Source: Antarcticimicrobium luteum (lineage in GTDB: Bacteria; Pseudomonadota; Alphaproteobacteria; Rhodobacterales; Rhodobacteraceae). From it: a stretch of DNA of 64,000 nucleotides. Below the pieces are notes generated by a model that did no database searches, was not told the DNA's origin, and saw only the letters and a program-made list of their open reading frames with translations. Of this stretch, positions 14,764-24,267 are shown in pieces (the stretch's first letter is position 1; the number at the start of each line of letters is the position of its first letter). The stretch is taken from positions 31,825 through 95,824 of the forward strand of contig NZ_SMUV01000058.1 in the NCBI RefSeq assembly GCF_004358185.1. The letters are read 5' to 3'. Both the position numbers and the translations under genes were made by a program.

Positions 14764-16704
14764 TCAGCCGACCAGGCCGTTGTCCCGCCGCCTGATCGCG
14801 ATCAGCGACGAGCGCGGCAGCCCCGATCCGTCGGGCCAGCTTCCGCCCGGGTGCTGGATGCCCACGAACATCGTGCGGCGGTCGCCGGACCAGGTCAGTC
14901 CGGTCACTTCGCACCCCTTCGGCCCGGTAAGAAAGCGCACGATCTCGCCACTCACCGGATCGCCCGCCAGCATCTGGTTGTTGCCCATCCCGGCAAAATC
15001 GCCCGCGTTGCTGTCCTTGCCGTCGGTCTGGATCCAGACCATGCCGCTGCTGTCCAGCGCCATGCCGTCGGGCGAGTTGAAGAGGTTGCCCGCGTTGATG
15101 TTGGCCGAGCCGGCATAGGAATCTTGATACACGGTCGGGTTGCCGGCCATCACGTAAAGATCCCAATCGAACCGCTCGGCGGCGTGATCGCCGCCCCGGG
15201 GCCGCCAGCGCACGATCTGGCCATAGCGGTTGGTCTCGCGCGGGTTGGGGCCGTTGACCGGGGTCGCGTCGCCGCCGGCGTTCGGTTTGACGCCGCGGTT
15301 CTTGTTGTTGGTCAGGCTGCAATAGACCTCGCCCGCGAAAGGATTGATCGAGACCCATTCGGGACGGTCCATGGTGGTGGCCCCCACCGCCGAGGCGGCG
15401 ATGCGGGTGTGGATGCAGATCCCGGGCAGGTCCATCCCGGTGGTCCCGGGCGTCAGCGGCAGCCATTCGCCGGTCTGGTCGTCGTTGAACCGCGCGGCAT
15501 AGAGCGTACCGTCGTCCAGCAGCCCCCCGGTCGGGGCACCCGGCGCATAGATGCCGTTGGAGACGAATTTATACAGGAATTCGCCCCGCTCATCGTCGCC
15601 CATATAGACCACCACGCGGCCGTCGGCGGCCAGGGTCACCTCGGCATTCTCGTGTTTGAACCGACCCAGGCCGGTATGCTTGACCGGTATGGCGTTGGGA
15701 TCGGCCGGGTCGATCTCGACCACCCATCCAAAGCGGTTCGGCTCGTTCGGGGTGGTCGAGACATCGAACCGCGCGTCCCACTTGTAGTAGTCATAGCCCC
15801 AATCCTCGGGGCCGATGCCGTAGCGCGCCTGTTCCGGCGTCGGTCGGGCCGGTTCGGCGGCTACCGCGGCGGTGCCTTCGGCCGGTTTCTCTGCCGCCGG
15901 TTCTGCCGGGACGGTCATGCCGAAATAACTGTTGAAATTCTCTTCGCAGGTCAGATAGGTGCCCCAGGGCGTCCTGCCCGACCCGCAGTTGTTGATCGTG
16001 CCCAGCACCAGCGTGCCGGTCGGATCGGCCTCGGTCCGCAGCAGCGGATGACCGGCGGCGGGTCCAACCACCCGGATCGGCGTGTTGTGGTGGATGCGGC
16101 GGTTGAACGGGCTGTCCTTGACCACGGCCCAGCCGGTAAGCCCCTGAGCGATTTCCATCACCGTCACGCCCTGCAGGTTCTGCAGCTTGCGCACGTCACC
16201 GGCGTCGGCCGGGGTGCCGCCCTGCGCCGCGGGCAGGTTGACCTTGCGGTTGGCGAATTCGTGGTTGACCGCAATCAGCTGATGACCGCGGTAGCTGAAA
16301 CTCTCCATGCCGTCGGTATTCTCGCCGAACACGCGGTCGGACTTGGCGACCGGGCCGCCATCGGTCACGTCATAGAGATCGGCGTCCGAGAACAGCGGAT
16401 CGCCCCAGCGCGCCACCACCTGCCAGCTATAGCCCTCGGGCACATGAACGGTGCCGTCGGTCCGGGCCGGGATCGGCGTGAAGGGAAAGCGCGCGCCGCC
16501 GGCCAGCGCCGGGGCCGGGGCGGCGCTGATCAGGCCGGCACCCATCGCGGCGGCGCCCGAGCCGAAGGTCAGCACCCCGCCAAGAAAGCCGCGGCGCGAA
16601 ATCGCGCGCTCGACCACGCGGTCGAAATCGTTTTCCGCCGGGCGCGGAAAGGTCAGCTCATCCCACTCATCGGCGGACAACTCGGTCTTGTCGAAATCGC
16701 TCAT
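14764..16704 (-). CDS. phoX: PhoX-family phosphatase, TAT-exported
   Basis: A 646-residue protein of the PhoX (DUF839) family. Seen: a twin-arginine signal ISRRGFLGGVLTFGSG (R37, R38) after an acidic N-terminus, VPEGYSWQVVARWGDPLF, the segment AVNHEFANRK, and TYLTCEENFNSYFG, all typical of the calcium-dependent alkaline phosphatase group. Such enzymes cleave phosphomonoesters in the periplasm, usually under phosphate limitation. The ATG at 16704 has an AGGGAG site. No Pho box could be recognised upstream. It stands alone between the cofactor island and the flagellar locus. Confidence 0.85.
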   Translation of the reverse strand: MSDFDKTELSADEWDELTFPRPAENDFDRVVERAISRRGFLGGVLTFGSGAAAMGAGLISAAPAPALAGGARFPFTPIPARTDGTVHVPEGYSWQVVARWGDPLFSDADLYDVTDGGPVAKSDRVFGENTDGMESFSYRGHQLIAVNHEFANRKVNLPAAQGGTPADAGDVRKLQNLQGVTVMEIAQGLTGWAVVKDSPFNRRIHHNTPIRVVGPAAGHPLLRTEADPTGTLVLGTINNCGSGRTPWGTYLTCEENFNSYFGMTVPAEPAAEKPAEGTAAVAAEPARPTPEQARYGIGPEDWGYDYYKWDARFDVSTTPNEPNRFGWVVEIDPADPNAIPVKHTGLGRFKHENAEVTLAADGRVVVYMGDDERGEFLYKFVSNGIYAPGAPTGGLLDDGTLYAARFNDDQTGEWLPLTPGTTGMDLPGICIHTRIAASAVGATTMDRPEWVSINPFAGEVYCSLTNNKNRGVKPNAGGDATPVNGPNPRETNRYGQIVRWRPRGGDHAAERFDWDLYVMAGNPTVYQDSYAGSANINAGNLFNSPDGMALDSSGMVWIQTDGKDSNAGDFAGMGNNQMLAGDPVSGEIVRFLTGPKGCEVTGLTWSGDRRTMFVGIQHPGGSWPDGSGLPRSSLIAIRRRDNGLVG

Positions 16705-17004
16705 TGCGTGCTCCCTGACTGCGGGCTTTGAAATGTCCGGCGCCATACCAGACTGCACCGGGGGCCTATCCGGGCAAGTTGACCCTTTCGTGACGATGAC
16801 GCCTGGCCGGTCCGGGCGCATCATGACCCCGGGACCAGCTTGGGGGCCACCTCGGGGCCAGAGCCGGGGACAGACAGGTAAAGACGCAACACTTTCAACA
16901 TTTTCGTCCATCTCCCGGCAAAGATATAAGAGTTATTTGCGATTTCATCAGATTTGAGTACGGTGACGACGAGGCAGACAAAAAAATAATCTGGAAGATC
17001 CGGA
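16705..17004. other. 300-base divergent spacer between phoX and flaF
   Basis: It should contain promoters for phoX (minus) and flaF (plus). It turns AT-rich near flaF (about 16920-16990). I see no TTAA-type box, hairpin or further gene in it. Confidence 0.5.
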
Positions 17005-17403
17005 ATGAGCATAGCCGCATATAAGCGGACGATCTCGGAGACAGAGTCGCCGCGGCAAATCGAGCGTCGCGTTCTTTCCCGCGCCACGTCGGAGCTGGAA
17101 CGGCTTGGACCCGAATACGACGCCGCTGAACGGGGACTGGACAGGCTGACGTTTCTGGCCAACGGACTGCGCGATGCCCTGTGGCAGAACCAGAAAGTCT
17201 GGCTGGCATTCCAGCATGACCTTGCGCAGGAGGGGAACACCCTTGCGCCGGACCTGAGGGCCGGGCTGCTGTCGCTTTCGCACTGGGTCGACACCCATAC
17301 GCGCGGTGTTCTTCTGGGTCAGAACAAGGTGCGCCCGCTGATCGAAATCAACCAAACGATCATTCGCGCGCTGGATGGGAACACGCTGCAAGCGATGGAG
17401 TAG
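17005..17403 (+). CDS. flaF: Flagellar biosynthesis regulator FlaF
   Basis: A 132-residue FlaF. Seen: the N-terminal YKRTISETESPRQIERR motif, a long helix, and the C-terminal LIEINQTIIRAL helix. In Caulobacter and relatives FlaF promotes flagellin synthesis and secretion and opposes FlbT. It is followed 3 bases later by flbT, making a flaF-flbT-DUF1217 unit at the left end of the flagellar locus. The ATG at 17005 fits the family start. Confidence 0.92.
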   Translation: MSIAAYKRTISETESPRQIERRVLSRATSELERLGPEYDAAERGLDRLTFLANGLRDALWQNQKVWLAFQHDLAQEGNTLAPDLRAGLLSLSHWVDTHTRGVLLGQNKVRPLIEINQTIIRALDGNTLQAME

Positions 17404-17406
17404 CCG

Positions 17407-17829
17407 GTGGCGCTGCGACTGACACTGAAACCGAATGAAAAGATCGTGATCAACGGCTGTGTGATCCGAAACGCGGACCGGCGCCAGACGCTGACCATCG
17501 AGAATTACGCCGACGTGGTGCGTGGCGTCGACCTGCTGGACGATGGGGATGCCGCCACGCCGGTGAAAAAGGTCTATTTCTTCATCCAGTCGGCCCTGCT
17601 GCGCCCCGAGATCCGCGACGATCTGAGACCGGTGATCCAGAAAAGCCTGGCCGAACTGGTGCCGATCTTCAACGAGCAGATCGCCGGGCACATCTTCGAG
17701 GCGGCCAATCACGTGTCGGCGGCCAATTATTACAAGGCGATGCGCTCGCTGCGCGAGGTGATGCGCTACGAGGACGAGCTCTTGACGCTGTTGCGCGCGC
17801 GCAATGACACCGTCGAAGCCGCGGAATAG
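17407..17829 (+). CDS. flbT: Flagellin post-transcriptional regulator FlbT
   Basis: A 140-residue FlbT beginning MALRLTLKPNEKIVINGCVI from a GTG codon. Seen: VYFFIQSALLRPEI and the C-terminal YYKAMRSLREVMRYEDEL region. FlbT binds the 5-prime leader of flagellin mRNA and represses it until the hook is complete (known in Caulobacter). The flagellin gene here, at 34200, has a strongly structured leader (35040-35095) that could be its target; this link is inferred. Confidence 0.93.
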   Translation: MALRLTLKPNEKIVINGCVIRNADRRQTLTIENYADVVRGVDLLDDGDAATPVKKVYFFIQSALLRPEIRDDLRPVIQKSLAELVPIFNEQIAGHIFEAANHVSAANYYKAMRSLREVMRYEDELLTLLRARNDTVEAAE

Positions 17830-17843
17830 GGCGGGGACGGATC

Positions 17844-18674
17844 ATGGTACTGAGCATCTCCGGTCTCAACAGCCAGCTGGCGCTGAAACTGATCGACAGC
17901 ACGCGGGAGCGTCAGCTGGAAAGCCTGCAGAGCGAACCGCAGCACGCCCGCGCCGCCGAACGGTTCCGCGAGCGGATCGCCTCGATCACCTCGCCAAAGG
18001 AATTGATCGAGGATTATGAAGTCTACAGCTTTGTGATGCGGGCCTTTGACCTGGAGGATCAGATCTTTGGCAAGGGGATGATCCGCAAGGTTCTGGAGAG
18101 CGATCCGACCGATGATGCCTCGCTGGTCAACCGGCTGACGGATTCACGATTTGGCGAATTGCACGCCGCGCTGGGTTTCACCACCGGCGCCGGCGCGCAG
18201 GTTCCCGATTTCAGCAGCGCCGCATGGCAGGATGAGGTCGTCGGGCGATATTTCGATCAGGTCTATGAAAACGGCTATGCCGACCAGAATGAAATCGTCG
18301 GCGGGGTTCTGGAATTTCGCCAGCAGGCCGGCGACATCAACTCCTGGTACGACGTACTCAAAAACAAAACCCTGACCGAGTTCTTTCAGACCGCCCTGAA
18401 CCTGCCTTCGGCAATGTCCGGCCTTGAGGTGGACAAACAGGCTGAAATCCTGGCCGAGCGGTTCGACATCGGGAAACTGGCCGATCCGGACGAGCGGGAA
18501 AAACTGATCGGCCGTTACGTGGCCATTTCCGAGGCGCTCAACCCGCAGGGGTTTTCAGCCACCAGCGCGGCACTGAGCGTCCTGCAAAGCTCCTCGTCGC
18601 TGAGTTCCGGCATCATCGAGGTGACCTGGGATATCGCGCCGGTGTCCTTCTCCGGCTACTCGCTGTATCGCTGA
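17844..18674 (+). CDS. DUF1217 family flagellar-locus protein
   Basis: A 276-residue protein with one clear DUF1217-like unit: YEVYSFVMRAFDLEDQIFGK and the ALGFTTGAG region, then NEIVGGVLEFRQQAG. DUF1217 proteins occur in many alphaproteobacterial flagellar clusters, and some are regulated as late flagellar genes. The function is not established. It follows flbT by 14 bases and converges on fliG, with 12 bases between the stops and no clear terminator. Confidence 0.8.
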   Translation: MVLSISGLNSQLALKLIDSTRERQLESLQSEPQHARAAERFRERIASITSPKELIEDYEVYSFVMRAFDLEDQIFGKGMIRKVLESDPTDDASLVNRLTDSRFGELHAALGFTTGAGAQVPDFSSAAWQDEVVGRYFDQVYENGYADQNEIVGGVLEFRQQAGDINSWYDVLKNKTLTEFFQTALNLPSAMSGLEVDKQAEILAERFDIGKLADPDEREKLIGRYVAISEALNPQGFSATSAALSVLQSSSSLSSGIIEVTWDIAPVSFSGYSLYR

Positions 18675-18686
18675 ACCGCCGCCGGT

Positions 18687-19709
18687 CTATTCGATCATGT
18701 CCTCGTCGTCGCCGCTGGGCAGCTCGATCTCGCCCTGCGAGGCGAGCCGCAGCGCCGCCTCGACCAGCTCGGACTGGGCCTGTTTCACATCGCGCGACCG
18801 CACCGGCCCCATCGCGCGCATCTCGTCCTCCAGCATGTCGCGGGACCGTGCCGGCAGCGAAGCCAGGAAATGGTCGCGCAGGTCCCGCTCAGCGCCGCGC
18901 AGCGCCAGCGGCAGGGTCTTGCCCGTCACCTCGCGCATGACCTTGGACAGCGGCGCGGCCTTCAACTCGATCAGATCGCTGAACACGAACATCTTCTGCT
19001 TGAGCATCCGGAACTTGTCCGGGATCTTTTTCTCCAGCTCGCGCGACAGCCCCTCGAAGACCTTGCTGTCCAGCTTGTTGAACACGTTGACCAGTTGTTT
19101 TTCCGCCTCGGCCTCGGCATTCCGCCCGGCCTTGGCCAGAACCTCGCGGCGCAGGCTTTCCTCGATGCTGCGCAGCGCATCGGCGGGCAGCTCTTCGATC
19201 GCCACCATGCGTTCGACCAGGTCCACCGCCCGCTCCTGCCCCAAAAGCGGTAACACCTTGGCGGCGGCATCGGCGCGAATGCGCGACAGGATCACCGCGA
19301 CAGTCTGATTGTGCTCCTTGCGCAGCACGTCGGCCAGAACCTTTTCGTCCAGCTGCGACAGGTCGCCCCAAAGATCTCCGGTCGAGCTGCCCTCGATTTC
19401 TTCCAGGATCTCGGCCACCCGGTCTTCGGGCAGAAACCCCTTGAGCAGACCCCGCGCCGCCTCGACCGACCCGGTAATGCCGCCATAGCTGGACATCTTC
19501 TCGCCGAACTCGCGCATCACCTCCTCGACCACCTCGGCCTGCACCTCGCCCATGGCCGAAATCGCCCGGGTGATCTTGCGGATCTCGGGAACATCGAGTT
19601 GCTGCATGAGCTGGCCGCCGCGCACTTCGCCCAGGCACAGGAACAGGATCGCCGATTTCTCGGGTCCGCTCAGGCGGGTCTGTTTGCGAAGGGGCGAAAA
19701 CTGGTTCAT
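18687..19709 (-). CDS. fliG: Flagellar motor switch protein FliG
   Basis: A 340-residue FliG from the ATG at 19709 (MNQFSPLRKQTRLSGPEKSA); an ATG at 19751 or GTG at 19769 would lengthen it by 14 or 20 residues, and neither has a good ribosome site. Seen: LSGPEKSAILFLCLGE at the N-terminus, the middle-domain EHNQTVAVILSRI, and a C-terminal torque domain (MFVFSDLIEL, then GAERDLRDHFLASLPARS with alternating charges). FliG links the MS ring to FliM/FliN and contacts the stator. It is the last gene of the fliF-fliH-fliN-fliP-fliG direction. Confidence 0.94.
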   Translation of the reverse strand: MNQFSPLRKQTRLSGPEKSAILFLCLGEVRGGQLMQQLDVPEIRKITRAISAMGEVQAEVVEEVMREFGEKMSSYGGITGSVEAARGLLKGFLPEDRVAEILEEIEGSSTGDLWGDLSQLDEKVLADVLRKEHNQTVAVILSRIRADAAAKVLPLLGQERAVDLVERMVAIEELPADALRSIEESLRREVLAKAGRNAEAEAEKQLVNVFNKLDSKVFEGLSRELEKKIPDKFRMLKQKMFVFSDLIELKAAPLSKVMREVTGKTLPLALRGAERDLRDHFLASLPARSRDMLEDEMRAMGPVRSRDVKQAQSELVEAALRLASQGEIELPSGDDEDMIE

Positions 19710-19860
19710 GGGCGTTGATCCGAACCCGGCACTGTTGCGATGTCTGGTCATGTACAAAATAACCTTCACTATCCATGATGCACAAGGATTAGTCGTACAA
19801 GTTAACGATTTATTCTTTCATTCGGCCCGTCGAGCCGATGGAATGGCGGCCGCTCTGCCC

Positions 19861-20703
19861 CTATCCTCCGCCGGTCGCCGTCAGATAGGATTGCATCAGC
19901 GAGCCGGCCAGCATGTACCAGCCGTCGATCAGAACGAAGAAGATCACCTTGAACGGAAGCGACACGATCACCGGCGGCAGCATCATCATGCCCGCGCTCA
20001 TCAGAACCGAGGCGACGATCAGGTCGATGGCGATGAACGGCAGATAGAGCAGAAAGCCGATGGTAAAGGCGCGGCGCAACTCCGAGATCATGAAGGCCGG
20101 GACAATCACCCGCCAGCTGACCTGCGCCGCCTCATCCGGCACGGTGTCGGGATCGGCCTCGCCGGCGATGTCCTGGAACAGCGCGATGTCCTTGTCGCGC
20201 GTGTTGGCGAACATGAAGGCGCGGAACGGTTCGGCGATGTTCATCATCGCCTGCTCCTCGGTGATCGCGTTCTGCATCAGCGGCCGCAAACCGCCCTGCC
20301 AGGCGTCGTCGAACACCGGCTGCATGACGAAAAAGGTCATGAACAGCGCCATGGCGTTCAGCACCATGTTCGGCGGGGTTTGGTTCAGCCCCAGCGCCGA
20401 GCGCAGCATCGAGAACACGATCACAAAGCGGGTAAAACTGGTGGTCACCACCAGCAGCCCCGGCGCGATGCTGAGCACCGTGATCAGGGCGAATATCTGG
20501 ATCAGCCGCCCCGACAGGCTGGCGCCGGTGTCGCTGCCCGGCGCGGCGCCGCCAAGGGTGCTGGACAGATCGCGGATCAGCCCGCCCAGATCGGTCTCCT
20601 GCGCCCGGACCCCGGCGGTCGCCGCCAGCACGGCCAGGGCCGCCAGTCCGCAGACCGGGGCCAGCCTGCGCGGCGCGACAAGGTGGGACAGGAGATGCTG
20701 CAC
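19861..20703 (-). CDS. fliP: Flagellar export apparatus protein FliP
   Basis: A 280-residue FliP from a GTG codon with a GCGAGGGG site. Seen: a signal peptide (~1-34), a hydrophobic segment with SFTRFVIVFSMLRSALGL, then MVLNAMALFMTFFVM, and the C-terminal pair of membrane segments (FLLYLPFIAIDLIVASVLMS, then PFKVIFFVLIDGW). FliP pentamers form the core of the export gate with FliR and FliQ. No fliO is found beside it, unlike in enteric bacteria. Confidence 0.95.
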   Translation of the reverse strand: MQHLLSHLVAPRRLAPVCGLAALAVLAATAGVRAQETDLGGLIRDLSSTLGGAAPGSDTGASLSGRLIQIFALITVLSIAPGLLVVTTSFTRFVIVFSMLRSALGLNQTPPNMVLNAMALFMTFFVMQPVFDDAWQGGLRPLMQNAITEEQAMMNIAEPFRAFMFANTRDKDIALFQDIAGEADPDTVPDEAAQVSWRVIVPAFMISELRRAFTIGFLLYLPFIAIDLIVASVLMSAGMMMLPPVIVSLPFKVIFFVLIDGWYMLAGSLMQSYLTATGGG

Positions 20704-20714
20704 GGCCCCTCGCC

Positions 20715-21089
20715 TCAGGCCCCGGGGATAAAGTCTTTGACGATTTCCCGCAGGGCCACGCCGATGTGATCGCCATTGACCTTCACCAGATCGCCGCGTG
20801 CGACCATCCGGTCGTTGATCATGATGTCCACCGGGTCGCCGACCTTGCGGTCCAGTTCGATGACCGACCCCTTGGACAGCTCCAGCAGGTCCGAGATCGG
20901 CATCCGGCTGCGGCCCAACACGACACGCACATCCAGCCGCACGTTCAAAAGCGCGTCGATATTGCGACCGCCGCCTACAACCGCCTCGGCCATGTCCTTC
21001 AGCGTTTGCCTGTCGTCCGCCTGCGCCGCGTCAGCGCCCGTTTCGGCCACCACGTCCTCTGGCGGGGTCTGGGTTTCCGTATCCGACAT
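20715..21089 (-). CDS. fliN: Flagellar motor switch protein FliN
   Basis: A 124-residue FliN. An acidic N-terminal tail (~1-45) precedes a SpoA domain: LLNVRLDVRVVLGRSRM, LLELSKGSVIELDRKVG and VDIMINDRMVARGDLV. It forms the lower C-ring with FliM and binds the FliH-FliI complex. It abuts fliH with no spacer and lies 11 bases before fliP. Confidence 0.93.
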   Translation of the reverse strand: MSDTETQTPPEDVVAETGADAAQADDRQTLKDMAEAVVGGGRNIDALLNVRLDVRVVLGRSRMPISDLLELSKGSVIELDRKVGDPVDIMINDRMVARGDLVKVNGDHIGVALREIVKDFIPGA

Positions 21090-21770
21090 TTATCCGACCT
21101 TTCCCTGATCGTCGTTCAGTTTCGCCGCCGCCTCACGCAACGCCGACAGCACCACCTCGCAGGCGCGCTCCAGGCTGTAGTCGAGGCGGCCGTTGTCCCA
21201 ATCGAGCCGCACGTCCCCTTCGCCCAGGCCCTGGTCGGCGATCAACCGGGGGGCGGCGGCCCCGGCGCCCCCCGCCTGCGCCAAACCGGCAAGCTGCGCC
21301 TGCAACGCCGGCTCAAGCGTCGGCGCGACCCGGATCGTCATCTGCGGGCTGCCGCCCGCCATCCGCAGGCCGGCGCGGATCTGCGCCCGGGCCAGATCGG
21401 CGGAATGCTCGGCCAGCAGGTCCGGCGCGATCCGCTCGCCGATCTCGACCAGCATCTCGACCACGTCGCGCTCCAGCGCCCGGCGGTGGGCACCGTCCTG
21501 CGCCAGCAGCTGCGCGAATTGCCCCTGCAACAGGTCCAGCGCGGCGGCGATGCGGGCGGCCTGGCCCGCCTCGGCCTCGGCCCGTGCGGTGGCGGCGCCC
21601 TCTGCCCGGCCCTGCGCCAGCGCGGCCTCGCGCGTGTCGGCCAGCAGACGCTCCAGCTCTTCGGGGTTGGGGCCGCGCGGCACCTCGTCCTGACCGGCTG
21701 CGGCCTCTGGCTGCGTCTGCCGGTTTGCCGCCATCGCCTCGGCATCGAAATCGCGCAGGAACAGGTTCAT
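21090..21770 (-). CDS. fliH: FliH-like flagellar export regulator
   Basis: A 226-residue protein. The N-terminal half is an Ala/Glu/Arg-rich coiled coil (~40-95), and the C-terminal half resembles FliH: VVEMLVEIGERIAPDLLAEH, then DVRLDWDNGRLDYSLE. FliH dimers bind the ATPase FliI and anchor it to FliN. The sequence is divergent, so the call depends partly on position between fliF and fliN. It overlaps fliF by 4 bases. Confidence 0.8.
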   Translation of the reverse strand: MNLFLRDFDAEAMAANRQTQPEAAAGQDEVPRGPNPEELERLLADTREAALAQGRAEGAATARAEAEAGQAARIAAALDLLQGQFAQLLAQDGAHRRALERDVVEMLVEIGERIAPDLLAEHSADLARAQIRAGLRMAGGSPQMTIRVAPTLEPALQAQLAGLAQAGGAGAAAPRLIADQGLGEGDVRLDWDNGRLDYSLERACEVVLSALREAAAKLNDDQGKVG

Positions 21771-23497
21771 CGCGCGTCAGCCTCGGCCACCAGCCAGGAG
21801 CGCAGCACCCGCAGCACCTCTTCGGGTTTGTCCTCGGCCAGGGTCTGGATCGCCTCGACGCGCGCCTTGATCAGGCTGCCGCGCACACCCATCGTCTCGA
21901 TATACTCATGCGGGCCATCGTCGCGCTCGGGGTCAAAGATGCTGGTGTAGCCGGGCGCGCCGCGGTCTTCGCCGGCGACGTCCAGCAGATGCGCCGCGCC
22001 CGGTTCGCGTCCCGGCTGGCCGCGCCCGGGCAGGGCGGGCACCCCGGCCTCGCCTCCGTCCGTGATCGCGCCGCCGGGCGCGGCCAGCGCCGCCGCCTCG
22101 TCGCCGGCGGGCAGTTCCGGCGTGACCGGTTGCTGCAGGTGGCGCAGCAGCGGACGCACGCCCAGCACCATAACCAGCGCCACGATCAGCAGCGCCAGCA
22201 GGCCGCGCAGGAGCGACACGATATTGTTGCCGATCTGCTGCATCAGGCTCAGGTTGACGGGCTCGCCGACTTCCATCGAGTAATCCATGAAGCGCAGGCT
22301 GTCGACGGACACGCTGTCGCCACGCCCCTCGTCAAAGCCCACCGCGGTCCGGACCAGCTCGGACAGGCGCTGAAGCTCTTCGGAGCTGCGCTCGGAATAG
22401 ATCACGTCCGAGCCGTCCACCGTGTAGATGCCGTTGACCAGGACCGCGACCGAGACGCGGCGGACATCGCCGGCCTCGCGCACCACCTCACGGCGGGTGT
22501 TGCCGATCTCGTACTGGACGCTTTCGCCGTTTTTCGACTGGGTCGAGGTCGCGGCGCCCCCCGGATCGGCCAGCGCGGCGGGGATGTTGTTCTCGACCCC
22601 CACATTGCCGCCACCATCGTTGCCGGCGCGCTGTTCGGTACGGCTGTCGGTCGAGCGCACCACCTGCTGGTCGGGATTGAAGCGTTGCTCGACGATCACC
22701 TCGCGGGCCGAGGTCAGATCCACATTGACCCGCACCCGGGCGTTGCCGGCACCGACCCGCGCGGTCAGGATGTTCTGGATCTGCTGCGCCAGCCGGTCCT
22801 CGATCGCGGCCTTGGCCGACTGCAGCGTCGCCTGGCCGTCCCCGTCGTTGACCTCGGCCAGAATCGTCTCGCCGCTGGCCGACAGCACGGTCACGCGGCC
22901 CAGCTCCAGCTCGGCCACCGAGGAGGACACCAGGTTTCGGATCGCCATCGCCTGCTTGCGCGCGATGGTCCGCCCCGGCACCGCCCGCACGATAACCGAG
23001 GCGCGCGGTTCGGGCCGTTCACGCGAAAACGCCTCGCGCTCGGGCAGGACCAGATGCACCCGCGCGCTCTGCACGCCATCCAGCGTCTGGATCGACCGGG
23101 CCAGTTCGCCCTCCATTGCGCGCAGGCGGTTCACCCGCTGCATGAACGAATTCATCGCCAGGCCGCTGGCCTCGTCGAACAGCTCCCAGCCGGGATCGCC
23201 CTCGATCGGCAGGCCGCTTTCCGCCAGCACCATGCGGGCGCGGGCCAGATCATTTCGCGGCACCGTTACGGCGGAACCGTCCTCGGTCATCATCGCGTCG
23301 AACCCCGCCCCGGTCAGCGTGGTTTCGATCGAGGTCGCCGCCGCCATCGACAGATTCTTGTAGACCGTCGCATGATCCCGGCCGGACACCGCCGAAAGCC
23401 CCAGAAGCAGCGCCATCACGATTCCGACCGCGACCCCGCCCAGAATCATCAGGCGGGTCCGGCCCAGCCCCTTGAGGGTGTTGATCAAGTTCTGCAC
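21767..23497 (-). CDS. fliF: Flagellar MS-ring protein FliF
   Basis: A 576-residue FliF. I take the GTG at 23497 because GAGG lies seven bases upstream; an earlier GTG at 23539 has no ribosome site. Seen: an N-terminal membrane segment (RLMILGGVAVGIVMALLLG), ring-building region with WELFDEASGLAMNSFMQRVN and ARVHLVLPEREAFSRE, a second membrane segment (IVSLLRGLLALLIVALVMVL), and a C-terminal FliG-binding tail. It assembles the inner-membrane base of the basal body. It heads the fliF-H-N-P unit, divergent from fliL. Confidence 0.95.
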   Translation of the reverse strand: MQNLINTLKGLGRTRLMILGGVAVGIVMALLLGLSAVSGRDHATVYKNLSMAAATSIETTLTGAGFDAMMTEDGSAVTVPRNDLARARMVLAESGLPIEGDPGWELFDEASGLAMNSFMQRVNRLRAMEGELARSIQTLDGVQSARVHLVLPEREAFSRERPEPRASVIVRAVPGRTIARKQAMAIRNLVSSSVAELELGRVTVLSASGETILAEVNDGDGQATLQSAKAAIEDRLAQQIQNILTARVGAGNARVRVNVDLTSAREVIVEQRFNPDQQVVRSTDSRTEQRAGNDGGGNVGVENNIPAALADPGGAATSTQSKNGESVQYEIGNTRREVVREAGDVRRVSVAVLVNGIYTVDGSDVIYSERSSEELQRLSELVRTAVGFDEGRGDSVSVDSLRFMDYSMEVGEPVNLSLMQQIGNNIVSLLRGLLALLIVALVMVLGVRPLLRHLQQPVTPELPAGDEAAALAAPGGAITDGGEAGVPALPGRGQPGREPGAAHLLDVAGEDRGAPGYTSIFDPERDDGPHEYIETMGVRGSLIKARVEAIQTLAEDKPEEVLRVLRSWLVAEADAR

Positions 23498-23639
23498 GCC
23501 AATCCTCGCCAGGTATCTCTCGCCTGTTCTTAGTTCCACGATATTCTATTTTTGGCCATCAAGTAAATAAGGATGTCTATACTTGCATAGAAAAGGAAAA
23601 ACCGGGATGATGTTCATGATGACAGGTAGAATCTGATCC

Positions 23640-24257
23640 ATGGCGAAACCCGCAAAACAAAAGGCGCGCCCCGGCGCCGCCGAATCCGATACCGGCAAGG
23701 AAGGCAAGGCCCGCTCTGCGCGGACTCTGCTGATGGCTGCGGCCTTGTTGTCGGTGGCCTCGCTCGGAGGCGGATTTGTTCTTGCAAGGATAGCGTTCCA
23801 GCAGGACGCGGCGAGCTATGAGCCCGACTACGTCGCGGACGACGAGGGCAAGCCCGCAGAGGCGGCGCATGACAAAGAGGCCAAGGCGGACCACCCGGCG
23901 CCCGAGGCCGGCGCCGCCGGAGAAGAGGGGCAGGGCAACGACGGGGTGCTGGAATTCGGCGAGATTGTCACCAACATCAACGGGTTCGATACCAGCGGGA
24001 AGCCCACCCAATCGTTTCTGAAACTGAACCTGGTGCTGGTCTACCGCCCCGAAGAAGGCGCCGCAGATCTGATGAAGACACGCCAGCCTTTCATGCGCGA
24101 CCTGTTCACCGGTTATGCGCGCAGCCTGACCGAAACCGACGTGCGCGGCATGGCCGGCGTTCTGAACGTCAAGGCCGAGTTGCTCAAGCGCGCCCGCGCC
24201 GCTGCGGGCAGCGATCTGCCGATGGAAATCCTGATCAGCGACCTGATCGTACAATAG
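23640..24257 (+). CDS. fliL: Flagellar basal body-associated protein FliL
   Basis: A 205-residue FliL. Seen: a basic cytoplasmic N-terminus, one membrane segment (~29-49), an acidic/proline-rich linker (~55-100) and the periplasmic FliL domain (FLKLNLVLVYRP, PFMRDLFTGYARSLTETDV, LLKRARAAAG, LPMEILISDLIVQ). FliL rings surround the stator and support torque. It heads the fliL-fliM-PflI-like-MotE-like unit. A second FliL-like gene is at 47098. Confidence 0.9.
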   Translation: MAKPAKQKARPGAAESDTGKEGKARSARTLLMAAALLSVASLGGGFVLARIAFQQDAASYEPDYVADDEGKPAEAAHDKEAKADHPAPEAGAAGEEGQGNDGVLEFGEIVTNINGFDTSGKPTQSFLKLNLVLVYRPEEGAADLMKTRQPFMRDLFTGYARSLTETDVRGMAGVLNVKAELLKRARAAAGSDLPMEILISDLIVQ

Positions 24258-24267
24258 GGGGCGCATT

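Noticed and set aside
14455..16731. Very long open frame (758 codons) on the plus strand opposite phoX
   Set aside because: Its translation is rich in Arg/His/Pro/Gly with no recognisable domain, and the minus strand encodes a full PhoX with a TAT signal. It is a high-GC antisense shadow.
16705..16830. Possible Pho box upstream of phoX
   Set aside because: Short repeats of CGTCAT/CGTCAC are six bases apart, not the 11-base period of a Pho box.
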